Translations under genes and position numbers: made by a program
Assembly (NCBI GenBank): GCA_964407285.1
Contig: CAYOVG010000294.1
Location: forward strand, 1-9,113
Source: CAYOVG01 sp964407285
GTDB lineage: Bacteria; Desulfobacterota; Syntrophobacteria; Syntrophobacterales; Syntrophobacteraceae
Direction of reading: 5' to 3'
DNA length: 9,113 bases
The notes under the pieces: model-generated
What the model was told of the DNA's origin: nothing
Databases searched by the model: none
Seen by the model: only the letters and a program-made list of their open reading frames with translations
Shown: positions 1-6,991 of the stretch, in pieces
How the letters are laid out: each line of letters starts with the position of its first letter
Position numbering within the stretch: the stretch's first letter is position 1

Positions 1-2121
1 CCCGAAGAGGCGTTTGAGACTTTCGTCTCGGAGCAGCGGATTTCACGCAAGGCCGGGGGCGAAGTCTATGAGATCGGACGTCTCGAGGTGGTCTACCACG
101 ACGGGGCCGTCAGGCGCTACATGGCGGAGAGATGGACTGTCGATGTGTTGACCCTCCTTGCCGTTCTCCTGTTGCTGACGGCTGCAACGGCTTTCGCCAT
201 CCACCTGCAGATCGGGCTGCCGCTACGCCGCCTCAGGGAGTCGCTCAATCGCAACGCTTCAACCGGTTCACGCGAACCTATCATCTGGTCCAGCAGGGAT
301 GAAATCGGTGATGTGGTCGTTTCGTACAACGCCCTGCTGGCGGAAATGGACCGCGCGACCCGCAGGCTCGAAGAGATCAACACGGCGCTTCAGCATGAAA
401 ACGATCAACGCACACAGGCTGAAGAGCAGTTGAAACTTGCCTTCAAAGTTCTCGAAAACTCCAGTGAAGGGATCATCATTACGGACCATGACGGGGTGAT
501 CCGGCACGTAAACCCGAGTTTCACCAATATTACCGGGTTCGAAGCCGATGAGGTCATCGGCGGGAAGCCCAATATCCTGCGTTCCGGCCGGCACTCCGCC
601 GAATTTTACGAGAGAATGTGGAGACGGCTCGCTCAAAACGGCCATTGGGCGGGCGAGATATGGAACCGTCGAAAGAGCGGCCAAGCCTATCCCCAATGGC
701 TCACCATCAATGCCGTGTTGAACTCGTCGGGGACCGTGACGAACTATGTCGCCGTGTTCCATGACATCACCGAATACAAGAAGCAGCAGGAGGTGATCGA
801 GTATCACGCCTATCACGATCCCCTGACCGGTCTGCCCAACCGCCTTCTTTTCGACGACCGGCTGTGCGTGGCCGCGGCGCATGCCGAACGCCATGGACAC
901 CAGTTGGCCCTGCTCTTCCTCGACCTGGACAACTTCAAGAACATCAACGACAGCCTGGGACATACGGTAGGAGACATGATTCTCAAGGAGCTGGCCGAGA
1001 GGCTCCACAAAGTCGTACGCGCCGAGGATACCTTGTCGCGGCTGGGGGGAGACGAGTTCACCATCATTCTCCCCAAAATATCGGGCGCCGGGGAAGCCGC
1101 CCAGGTTTCGAAACGCATCTTTGAAGTGCTGAGCCATCCATTCCAGTACCAGGGAATGGAGATTTTCAGCACGGCCAGCATCGGCATCGCGATATTCCCG
1201 AACGACGGGACGGACCCCGGGCAACTCGTGAAGAACGCGGACCTGGCCATGTACCGGGCCAAGCACCTGGGGCGCAACAATTACCAGTTTTTCGCTCCGG
1301 GGATGGACAGCCTGGCGCAACGCCGGTTCACCCTGGAAACGAAGCTCCGAAAGTCGATCGAAAACAGGGAGTTCGAGCTGTACTACCAACCGATCGTGGA
1401 TATGGTTTCGGGACAGGTCACCGGGTGTGAGGCGCTGGTCCGGTGGCGGCAAAACGGCGCCCTCATCTCTCCGTCCGAATTCATTCCGCTGGCGGAAGAG
1501 ACGGGGTTGATCATACCCCTGGGGGGATGGGTGCTCAAGCGCGCCTGCCGGCAGGCGTGCGACTGGAGTCCGAGCCTGGCTTCCGACTTCACCGTGAGCG
1601 TCAATATTTCCGCCAGGCAGTTCAACCGGCCCGATTTCGAGGACACGATCCGGGATATGCTGCGGTTTTACGGCCTGCCTCCCGGCACATTGCACCTGGA
1701 ATTGACCGAGTCCGTATTGATGGCCAACCTGGAAGCCACGGGAAAACGACTGCAGAACCTCAGGCAAATGGGCGTGAAGATCATGCTGGACGATTTCGGG
1801 ACCGGCTATTCCTCGCTTTCCTATTTGAAGCACCTGCCCATCGACGGGCTCAAAATCGACCGTTCGTTCGTCAAGGATATTCCCCACAATGTGGACAGCA
1901 AGGCCATTGTCGCTTCGATCATTCACCTCGCCAAGGGACTCAACCTCGGGATAGTGGCCGAAGGCGTCGAAACGCTCGAGCAGCTCAACTATCTGCGGGA
2001 GCACAAATGCGATCTCTTCCAGGGCTACTACGCCTGCCGCCCCGTTCCCGCCTCCGAATTCGAAAGGCTCATTCCCTGCAACAACTTGGACTTGCTAAAA
2101 AAAGTCGCGGGCTTGTCCTGA
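1..2121 (+). CDS. Membrane-bound HAMP-PAS-GGDEF-EAL c-di-GMP signalling protein (5' partial)
   Basis: The protein should both make c-di-GMP (GGDEF, from two GTP) and hydrolyse it to pGpG (EAL) at the inner membrane, under control of a periplasmic sensor. The frame is open from base 1. The GTG at 88 has no ribosome binding site and lies inside a sensor domain, so the true start is upstream of the window. In window codons: end of the periplasmic part 1-46; membrane helix about 47-70; HAMP about 72-124 (DEIG motif); PAS with PAC-like end about 144-260; GGDEF about 265-425; EAL about 435-690. The GGDEF signature is intact at 1045-1059, with an RAED inhibitory I-site five residues before it. The EAL signature is intact (EALVRW at 1429) and is followed by NISARQF, ELTES, DDFGTGYSS, LKIDRSF and EGVET, so the metal and catalytic residues look complete. 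Both activities are therefore possible; which one dominates cannot be read from sequence. It ends 169 bases before the chemoreceptor gene on the same strand. Confidence 0.95.
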   Translation, partial: PEEAFETFVSEQRISRKAGGEVYEIGRLEVVYHDGAVRRYMAERWTVDVLTLLAVLLLLTAATAFAIHLQIGLPLRRLRESLNRNASTGSREPIIWSSRDEIGDVVVSYNALLAEMDRATRRLEEINTALQHENDQRTQAEEQLKLAFKVLENSSEGIIITDHDGVIRHVNPSFTNITGFEADEVIGGKPNILRSGRHSAEFYERMWRRLAQNGHWAGEIWNRRKSGQAYPQWLTINAVLNSSGTVTNYVAVFHDITEYKKQQEVIEYHAYHDPLTGLPNRLLFDDRLCVAAAHAERHGHQLALLFLDLDNFKNINDSLGHTVGDMILKELAERLHKVVRAEDTLSRLGGDEFTIILPKISGAGEAAQVSKRIFEVLSHPFQYQGMEIFSTASIGIAIFPNDGTDPGQLVKNADLAMYRAKHLGRNNYQFFAPGMDSLAQRRFTLETKLRKSIENREFELYYQPIVDMVSGQVTGCEALVRWRQNGALISPSEFIPLAEETGLIIPLGGWVLKRACRQACDWSPSLASDFTVSVNISARQFNRPDFEDTIRDMLRFYGLPPGTLHLELTESVLMANLEATGKRLQNLRQMGVKIMLDDFGTGYSSLSYLKHLPIDGLKIDRSFVKDIPHNVDSKAIVASIIHLAKGLNLGIVAEGVETLEQLNYLREHKCDLFQGYYACRPVPASEFERLIPCNNLDLLKKVAGLS

Positions 2122-2219
2122 TTCGGTCCTGCCCGTCCGTGACTTATTCGCTTTAATTTTCGCACAAATGTCACCGAACCTTCATTCACTTTGCGATGCG
2201 ATACGCTATTCGACCGGGC

Positions 2220-2235
2220 AGGGGATGCCTTTGCA
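2220..2235 (+). promoter_or_regulatory. Possible sigma-54 type promoter for the chemoreceptor gene
   Basis: A GG (2221-2222), ten bases, then GC (2233-2234) inside TTTGCA matches the invariant -24/-12 spacing of sigma-54 promoters. It would start transcription roughly 45 bases before the gene. The -24 half lacks the usual TGGCAC context, so the match rests mainly on the GG-N10-GC spacing and the TTGCA. It also overlaps a weak CAGGG/CCCTG inverted repeat. Treat this as a candidate only. Confidence 0.2.
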
Positions 2236-2290
2236 AGCCCTGGTGTGACTTTATTTTCTTCTGTAATGTTATGAAAGGAGAGAGTGCGTG

Positions 2291-5200
2291 ATGCATTTCC
2301 GGATTACTGGAAGAGAATTCTCTTTGAAAGCGAAACTGACCGGTCTGTGTACGCTGCTCGCTTTTGTTCCCGTGCTCGTCGTCGGCGGATTTGCGCTTTC
2401 GTACCTGAGCGCATTCGGGAAGAGCACCGTTGAGAAGTCCTCCACGGCTTTGGAAAATCAGGCGGTAGAGCTTTTGAAGGCGGGGGTGGAGAGAGACCGG
2501 GGCATGGTCGAGGACCTCATCGGCCAGGCGAGCATGGATGTGCGCAGACTCGCCGCCTCGCCTAACATCATGAACCACCTCAAAGCGGTCGCGGGAGAAA
2601 ACGAAATCCTCAACAGCCTGGCTCAGAAGGAGGTGAAAGGAATAGTGGAAAGCCTTCTGACCGCGTGCAAGGTCCAGCAGGCCGTGATGCAGAAAAAGGC
2701 CGCGTCGGATTACCATGTCGCCGTGAGCGCTCTTCAGTCGCGTGGAGGGATAGCGCCGCAGTCGCTCTCCGTCCAGTGGGAGGTGACGGATCAGGTCGCG
2801 AAGGAGAGCAAAAGCCTCGTCCTGCCGCTCATGCAGGTCGGTTTCGATCCCATCAGGCCCGCGGCCTCGCCCGATGAACCGTTGCCCATAGTCGATGATG
2901 TCGAGAAGTTGACGGGGGCGGCGTGCACCATTTTCCAGAAGATCGATCCAGAGGGGAACATGCTGGAAATCGCCACCAACGTTCGCAATCCCGACGGCGC
3001 AAGGGCGGGTGGCGGGATCATGGCCGCCGTGGATTCGGAGGGAAAGCCGAATGCCGCAATATCGGCGGTGCTGGAGGGGAAGAGCTATACCGGGAGGGCC
3101 TTCCTGATAAACGACTGGTATACGACGATCTACGGTCCCATCTATGAGAGGCGGGCGACCAGTGGTGAAGTTATCGGCATGCTCTATGCCGGAGTCAGGG
3201 AACAGGGAACCGGGGACCTCATCAAGGCCATTACCGACACGCGCATCGGTGAATCGGGCTTCATCAGCGTCATCGACTCCGGGGGAATCGTGCGGGTGCA
3301 TCCCAGGAAGGACATGACCGGAAGGAGCGTATTGGAAGATGGTAACGCCGCCGAATATAAACAGATAATCGCGGATCGCAAACCCACCGACACGGGCATG
3401 ATCTCCTTTTCGGGGGAAGGCAGGAAGAAATTCGCCGTCTATGGCTACTATCCCGATTGGGACTGGATCATCACCGCCACGGGCTTTTGGGATGAGTTCT
3501 CCGCCGAGGCGTCGAAGGCGTCGAGCGCTCTCTTGGATGAGGAAGTAATGTCCGTATACAAGAATGCCGTGGTCGAGAGCGCCGGGAAGAAGGCGCCGAT
3601 GTACAGCGCCATGGCGTATGTGGATGAGAACGGGCGGGAAGTCCTTTCGATGCGCGACGGGGCGATATCCCGAGGTTCCTCGTTCAAGGGAGACGAACCC
3701 TGGTTCGGCGCCGCGTCCCGCCTGGGGCCCGGACAGGTCTACAACTCCGGCGTCGTGCAGGACCCCGTCGATGGGAAGCCCGTGGTGATGCTGGCTTCTC
3801 CCGTGATGCTCGGGGACCGGTTCAAGGGAGTGGTGGCGCTTCACTTCGTATGGGACCATGTGACCGGAATGCTTGCGAAGCGGGTTTACGGCAAAACCGG
3901 CTACACGTACATTATGCGGGAAGACGGCATTCTTGTTTCCCATCCCAGGTACGGTCTCAAGGACGGCTTTGACTGCACGTCCGGCAGGAACGGGGAACAA
4001 CTGGCGCAACTCGTTCGCGACCACATGTTGAAAGGCGAGACGGGCGCCGGAAGTTACATATTCGAGGGATCGGAGAAACTGGCCGTTTACATGCCGATCG
4101 GAATGGGAGACAAAACCTACAGCATCGCCGCTTCCGGACCGAAAGACGAGTTTCTCTTACTGGCTCACGAAATCAAGTCGGAATGCCAGGCCAATTCACG
4201 AAAGGTATTCAACGTCCTGGGGCTTATCACCGTCGCGCTTGCGGTAGTGGGAAGCCTGATCGGGGTCCTGTTGAGCGGTCAGATCTCCCGGAGATTGATG
4301 CGCACCATCGATGGACTCACTCAAGGCACGGTGCGCTTGTCCGATGCGGCGGCGGATATTTACTCGTCCAGTGAACGGGTGGCGTACGGAGCGTCGGCGC
4401 AGGCGGCGGGGATCGAGCAGATTTCGGCGAGCCTGGAGGAGATCGCCGCCATGAGCCATCGAAACGCCAGGGACACTTCTCTTGCGCTTGCGTCGGGCAG
4501 GGAGTCCGCGCGGGTGTTGGCGGAAGCGGATAAGACCATGGGGCGATCGATCCAGGCCATGCGGGACATCCGGTCGAGCAGCGAGCAGTGCGGCAAGATC
4601 ATCAGAGATGTGGAGGGAATCGCGGTCGCCACCAATATCCTGGCTCTCAACGCCGCGGTGGAGGCTGCGCATGCCGGGGAGGCGGGTCGCGGTTTTGCCG
4701 TGGTCGCCGACCAGGTGAAGAAGCTTGCGACACAGGTGGCGGAGGCGTCGAGGATTGCCGAGCAACTCATCCGCAAGGTGGCGGGCGATGTGGATGCGGG
4801 AGCCGATTTGTTGCACAGAACGAAGGATTCCTTCGACAGGGTTGTGGGAGAGAACCACAAGACCGGCGGGTTGATCGAGGCGATTGCCGCCGCATCGGAA
4901 GAGCAGGCGGGTGGAGTGGCGCAGGTGGCCCAGGCGTTGGCGCAGATGGACGAGATCGTCCAGCAGAATGCGGCGAGCGCCGAGGAGTCCGCGGCGGCCG
5001 TCGAGGAGACGAAAGCGCAGGCCCAGCAGTTGAAGGACGCCGTCCTGGATTTGAACCTGGTGGTTCATGGCGGCCGGGGTGTTGATGGCGACGGTGACGC
5101 CCGGCGCGAGGAAACGGTGGAAACGGCGGCGGCGTCGGGGTATGGAGTTCCGGTTTCCTACGATGGAAGCCGCGAATTCGTGTTCGATCCCGGACTGGAC

Positions 5201-5314
5201 GACCGGATGATGGATGACGCCTGCATCCGGGTCATCGAGAACGAGGGTGGAAACGGAAACGGCAAGCCGCGCGCGCTTCCGGGTTCCTCTGAAGAAGACC
5301 TGGACGCGGCGTAG
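2291..5314 (+). CDS. Methyl-accepting chemotaxis protein with tandem Cache sensor domains
   Basis: This is a transmembrane chemoreceptor expected to bind small molecules in the periplasm and to control CheA/CheW in polar arrays. An AGGAG at 2276-2280 precedes both GTG 2288 and ATG 2291; I chose the ATG (1007 residues). Membrane helix 1 is at about residues 16-36 and helix 2 at about 642-662. The roughly 600 residues between them look like a Cache_3-Cache_2 type module followed by a dCache-like module. Two membrane-proximal-type Cache segments carry parallel G-x-(S/T)-G...HPR motifs near residues 317-340 and 532-553. After helix 2 there is no recognisable HAMP (no DExG-type motif). The chain passes directly to a methylation helix (ASLEEIAAM, Glu-Glu 716-717), then the hairpin tip (TNILALNAAVEAAHAGEAGR, about 783-802), then a second methylation region with AAASEEQAGG and SAEESAAAVEE. 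The tail after about 923 is Gly/Asp/Glu-rich and does not end in an NWETF-like CheR tether. An intrinsic terminator follows. Ligand unknown. Confidence 0.95.
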   Translation: MHFRITGREFSLKAKLTGLCTLLAFVPVLVVGGFALSYLSAFGKSTVEKSSTALENQAVELLKAGVERDRGMVEDLIGQASMDVRRLAASPNIMNHLKAVAGENEILNSLAQKEVKGIVESLLTACKVQQAVMQKKAASDYHVAVSALQSRGGIAPQSLSVQWEVTDQVAKESKSLVLPLMQVGFDPIRPAASPDEPLPIVDDVEKLTGAACTIFQKIDPEGNMLEIATNVRNPDGARAGGGIMAAVDSEGKPNAAISAVLEGKSYTGRAFLINDWYTTIYGPIYERRATSGEVIGMLYAGVREQGTGDLIKAITDTRIGESGFISVIDSGGIVRVHPRKDMTGRSVLEDGNAAEYKQIIADRKPTDTGMISFSGEGRKKFAVYGYYPDWDWIITATGFWDEFSAEASKASSALLDEEVMSVYKNAVVESAGKKAPMYSAMAYVDENGREVLSMRDGAISRGSSFKGDEPWFGAASRLGPGQVYNSGVVQDPVDGKPVVMLASPVMLGDRFKGVVALHFVWDHVTGMLAKRVYGKTGYTYIMREDGILVSHPRYGLKDGFDCTSGRNGEQLAQLVRDHMLKGETGAGSYIFEGSEKLAVYMPIGMGDKTYSIAASGPKDEFLLLAHEIKSECQANSRKVFNVLGLITVALAVVGSLIGVLLSGQISRRLMRTIDGLTQGTVRLSDAAADIYSSSERVAYGASAQAAGIEQISASLEEIAAMSHRNARDTSLALASGRESARVLAEADKTMGRSIQAMRDIRSSSEQCGKIIRDVEGIAVATNILALNAAVEAAHAGEAGRGFAVVADQVKKLATQVAEASRIAEQLIRKVAGDVDAGADLLHRTKDSFDRVVGENHKTGGLIEAIAAASEEQAGGVAQVAQALAQMDEIVQQNAASAEESAAAVEETKAQAQQLKDAVLDLNLVVHGGRGVDGDGDARREETVETAAASGYGVPVSYDGSREFVFDPGLDDRMMDDACIRVIENEGGNGNGKPRALPGSSEEDLDAA

Positions 5315-5345
5315 TCGATCCCGGCGCAAGGCAATCCACAACAAG

Positions 5346-5403
5346 TAACCTACCAGGGAATTGAAATCCGGGAGCCGGAAGGGACCGGGAGTATGGTAGG
5401 TTA
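5346..5403 (+). repeat. Nested inverted repeat in the chemoreceptor 3' untranslated region
   Basis: TAACCTACCA (5346-5355) and TGGTAGGTTA (5394-5403) are a perfect 10-base inverted repeat. Inside it, TCCGG (5367-5371) and CCGGA (5375-5379) form a small second hairpin with a GAG loop. It lies between the stop codon at 5314 and the terminator at 5446, so it would be part of the transcript. No T-tract follows it, so it is not itself an intrinsic terminator. Function unknown; an mRNA 3' stabiliser or a small mobile palindrome are both possible. Confidence 0.6.
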
Positions 5404-5445
5404 ATTCCTTGGAGTTGCCCGAGTACGGATGGCGGATTGAAATGG

Positions 5446-5475
5446 AAAAGCCCGGAGTGAGAACTCCGGGCTTTT
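5446..5475 (+). terminator. Rho-independent terminator after the chemoreceptor gene
   Basis: AAAAGCCCGGAGT (5446-5458) pairs perfectly over 13 bases with ACTCCGGGCTTTT (5463-5475), closing a GAGA loop. The T-run TTTTCTTT follows the GC-rich stem. The matching A-run at the left foot means it could also stop transcription arriving from the right. Confidence 0.92.
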
Positions 5476-5584
5476 CTTTGCAACACATGGGGGCGTATAC
5501 GTCAGGAAGGCTAATGGTCCCAATGTACACTCGCTCCCCGGTGGTTTCATGACGAGTCGATTACGATTCCATGGATCTTTCAAG

Positions 5585-5652
5585 GACCGGCCGGCGCACG
5601 GCCCGACCTCTCAACGCCGTTGATTCAGCGGCGCCCCCGCAAGGGGCCGGTC
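5585..5652. repeat. Long-range inverted repeat enclosing a GCAA-loop hairpin
   Basis: GACCGGCC (5585-5592) and GGCCGGTC (5645-5652) are perfectly complementary over 8 bases. Within the 52 enclosed bases, CCCC-GCAA-GGGG (5635-5646) makes a short GNRA-type tetraloop hairpin whose right side partly competes with the outer stem. No coding frame or promoter is evident across it. It could be a structured RNA or an old palindromic insertion; I recognise no known RNA class. Confidence 0.4.
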
Positions 5653-5673
5653 TGTAACGCATCCGCCGGTCCC

Positions 5674-5863
5674 GAACCCGCAACGCGCAACCTGCAACCC
5701 GTAACTCGAAGGCAACCCGGCGAGACCGTTCTATAATTCACTCACGGTACCGGCCTTGAACCCGCAACCCGACGGGGCAGGGCCTTAATTCATTCAAGGG
5801 TAGCGGCCTTGAACCCGCAACCCGCAACTCGCAACCCGAAGGCAACCCGCAACCCGCAACCCG
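5674..5863. repeat. Degenerate CAACCCG heptanucleotide repeat region
   Basis: Blocks of seven-base units with consensus CAACCCG (GAACCCG, CAACGCG, CAACCTG, CAACTCG and similar) occur at 5674-5720, 5757-5771 and 5809-5863. The linker CGAAGGCAACCCG appears twice. The cluster ends 15 bases before the end of the minus-strand regulator gene at 5878. Read on the minus strand, the right block gives GGG runs spaced by 4, 4 and 8 bases, close to a G-quadruplex pattern, in the region that would be transcribed after the regulator. No gene is seen in it. Confidence 0.75.
5735..5824. repeat. Imperfect direct repeat with a 52-base period
   Basis: The segment starting AATTCACTCACGGTACCGGC at 5735 recurs as AATTCATTCAAGGGTAGCGG at 5787. 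Both continue into the same CGGCCTTGAACCCGCAACCCG stretch, with one single-base indel and a few substitutions. This is a local tandem duplication inside the heptamer region, suggesting slippage or recombination between heptamer blocks. Confidence 0.7.
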
Positions 5864-5877
5864 AAAACTCCATGGTC

Positions 5878-6246
5878 TCAACGGACTTTGCGACGTTCCC
5901 GCAACTCGAGTTCTCTTTTGCACTCCAGGCAGTACTTCGCCATGGGCTGGGCTTTCAGACGTTGGAGTTCGATGTCTCTTCCGCATTCCTCGCATGTGCC
6001 GAAATTGCCCGTCCTCATGCGTTTCAGAGCCTCGCGGATTTCCCAGATCTTTTCCTCGGTTCGGCGATGCATTTTGAGCAGAAGTTCCCTTTCATGGCGT
6101 TCCGCCGTAATATCGGCTTCGTCCATCGGACCTTGATGGCACGGAATATCGACGATGGAAGAGATTCCTCGTTTCACTCCCGGCAGAATCTCGGTAAGGC
6201 GTCCATGCAGATCATCCCTCAAAAGGTTCAAAGTCTGTCCATCCAT
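5878..6246 (-). CDS. DksA/TraR-family C4 zinc-finger transcription regulator
   Basis: Proteins of this family bind RNA polymerase in its secondary channel and modulate initiation, often together with ppGpp. The 122-residue product begins at the ATG at 6246, fixed by GGAGGAG five bases upstream. A longer frame to 6285 is open but has no such site. The middle is a charged helical (coiled-coil) region, residues 41-78. The zinc finger has four cysteines, C85-x2-C88 and C106-x2-C109, in the typical order CEECG...YCLEC. The coiled-coil tip motif that reads DxxDxA in active DksA is D42-E-A-D45-I-T47 here, so the conserved alanine is threonine. The protein is shorter than E. coli DksA (151 residues), as is common for the many DksA-like paralogues in deltaproteobacteria. 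It is transcribed towards the heptamer repeats and convergently with the chemoreceptor gene, and appears monocistronic. A TATGAT box (minus strand, 6286-6281) could be a -10 element, but no matching -35 was found. Confidence 0.92.
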   Translation of the reverse strand: MDGQTLNLLRDDLHGRLTEILPGVKRGISSIVDIPCHQGPMDEADITAERHERELLLKMHRRTEEKIWEIREALKRMRTGNFGTCEECGRDIELQRLKAQPMAKYCLECKRELELRERRKVR

Positions 6247-6251
6247 TTTTT

Positions 6252-6258
6252 CTCCTCC
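6252..6258 (-). promoter_or_regulatory. Strong ribosome binding site that fixes the DksA-like start
   Basis: On the minus strand GGAGGAG is followed by five A's and then ATG at 6246. The near-perfect anti-16S match and ideal spacing make this start preferable to the upstream in-frame codon at 6285. Confidence 0.9.
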
Positions 6259-6585
6259 GATTTCAGATCCAGGGGGGCATATCATAATGCGTTTGCAGTC
6301 CCTGTGCTGAGTCCATAAGGAATGGCTCCACCATTCCAGTGTGTACTCCGAGCCCTTCGCCAGGATGTCCTTGGGTCGAGGGCTGCCGCCAGACTGACGA
6401 AGACTATATTTGTGTAATGTTACGCCATTATTTCAAGAGTATATCCATTGTGTGGAATCTGCATTCGGGCATGGTTCAAGAAACAGGTATTTGGGGTAAC
6501 AAGAGAACAGGGGTATCCGATGATACTTTCTTAAACAGAAGAAGGCAGCAGCATGGCTTATGGGAAGGGATGCGGTCTCAGGCCT
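6259..6585. other. Intergenic region without a supported gene, relatively AT-rich in its right half
   Basis: This stretch holds the upstream region of the DksA-like gene. It includes a perfect 7-base hairpin, GGAATGG-CTCCA-CCATTCC (6319-6337), not followed by a T-run, and a 6-base inverted repeat AGCCCT/AGGGCT (6351-6356 / 6379-6384). From about 6395 to 6550 the base composition is visibly more AT-rich than the neighbours. Plus-strand frames here have no convincing start, ribosome site or recognisable motif. The rest holds nothing I can name. Confidence 0.5.
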
Positions 6586-6810
6586 TCAGGCGGTTGCGGT
6601 TTCGCGACAAGAGGGAATGAATTCAGGCATCCGGTGCCGGTGGGGATACTTCTGACCCGAGAGAAGCTCGGCGGGGCTTTTGCCCACCCGTTCGGGATGT
6701 TCGCTTCTCATGAAGGTTCCGTGGTTGAGGAAAAGTTGGAGCCCAATGCCGAACAACTCCCGGCGCGTCGCGTAATCCGGTCCCGCCGGGCACGGGATGT
6801 CGTTTTGCAT
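6586..6810 (-). pseudogene. C-terminal remnant of a DDE-type insertion-sequence transposase
   Basis: The minus-strand frame carries LQLFLNHGTFMRSEHPERVG followed by KSPAELLSGQKYPH. I recognise this as resembling the conserved C-terminus of a family of IS transposases that typically read (Y/F)LxLLQFFLNHRxFxRS...PERxGKSPxELLTGxxHPHW. Only this tail remains: about 60 residues of what is normally a protein of several hundred. The expected catalytic core is absent upstream (to the right), the HPHWLEML-type end has drifted to YPHRHRMPEF, and no terminal inverted repeats were found. It is a dead fragment and sits downstream of the methyltransferase gene on the same strand. The family assignment is from memory of the motif, not from a search. 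Confidence 0.5.
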
Positions 6811-6991
6811 CCAGGTTGCAACGGCGCCGGCGTCGTCGGAGAGGCCTTAGCGTGTTCTTCTCGGATTCTGTTGCCTTGAAATGAGCCTTGCCGTCTTCAT
6901 TTACCGCTTCCGCCTCTTCGGATCTTCGTTGCTCCCGTATCCGCAACTCCGACAGTTCCCGCTCAAGATCCCCGCCGGATGCCCGAACTCA

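Noticed and set aside
268..2004. Long minus-strand open frame antisense to the GGDEF-EAL gene.
   Set aside because: It mirrors a high-GC gene whose plus-strand frame has all expected motifs; the antisense translation has no recognisable domain.
2103..2144. Possible terminator after the GGDEF-EAL gene (AGTC-GCGGGC ... GCCCGT ... GACT).
   Set aside because: The loop is long, the stem is interrupted and no uninterrupted T-run follows directly, so it is not a convincing intrinsic terminator.
2122..2290. A c-di-GMP (GEMM) riboswitch upstream of the chemoreceptor, as seen for some deltaproteobacterial receptors.
   Set aside because: The conserved GEMM core sequences and paired stems are not present in the 169-base leader.
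2186..4024. Long minus-strand open frame antisense to the chemoreceptor gene.
   Set aside because: Same reason: a GC-rich shadow frame with His/Arg-rich low-information translation and no ribosome site or domain.
6553..6879. Plus-strand frame starting MAYGKGCGLRPSGGCGF with a weak AAGG upstream.
   Set aside because: The Gly/Cys-rich start is faintly suggestive of small metal-binding-like proteins, but most of the frame is antisense to the transposase-like sequence and shows no domain.
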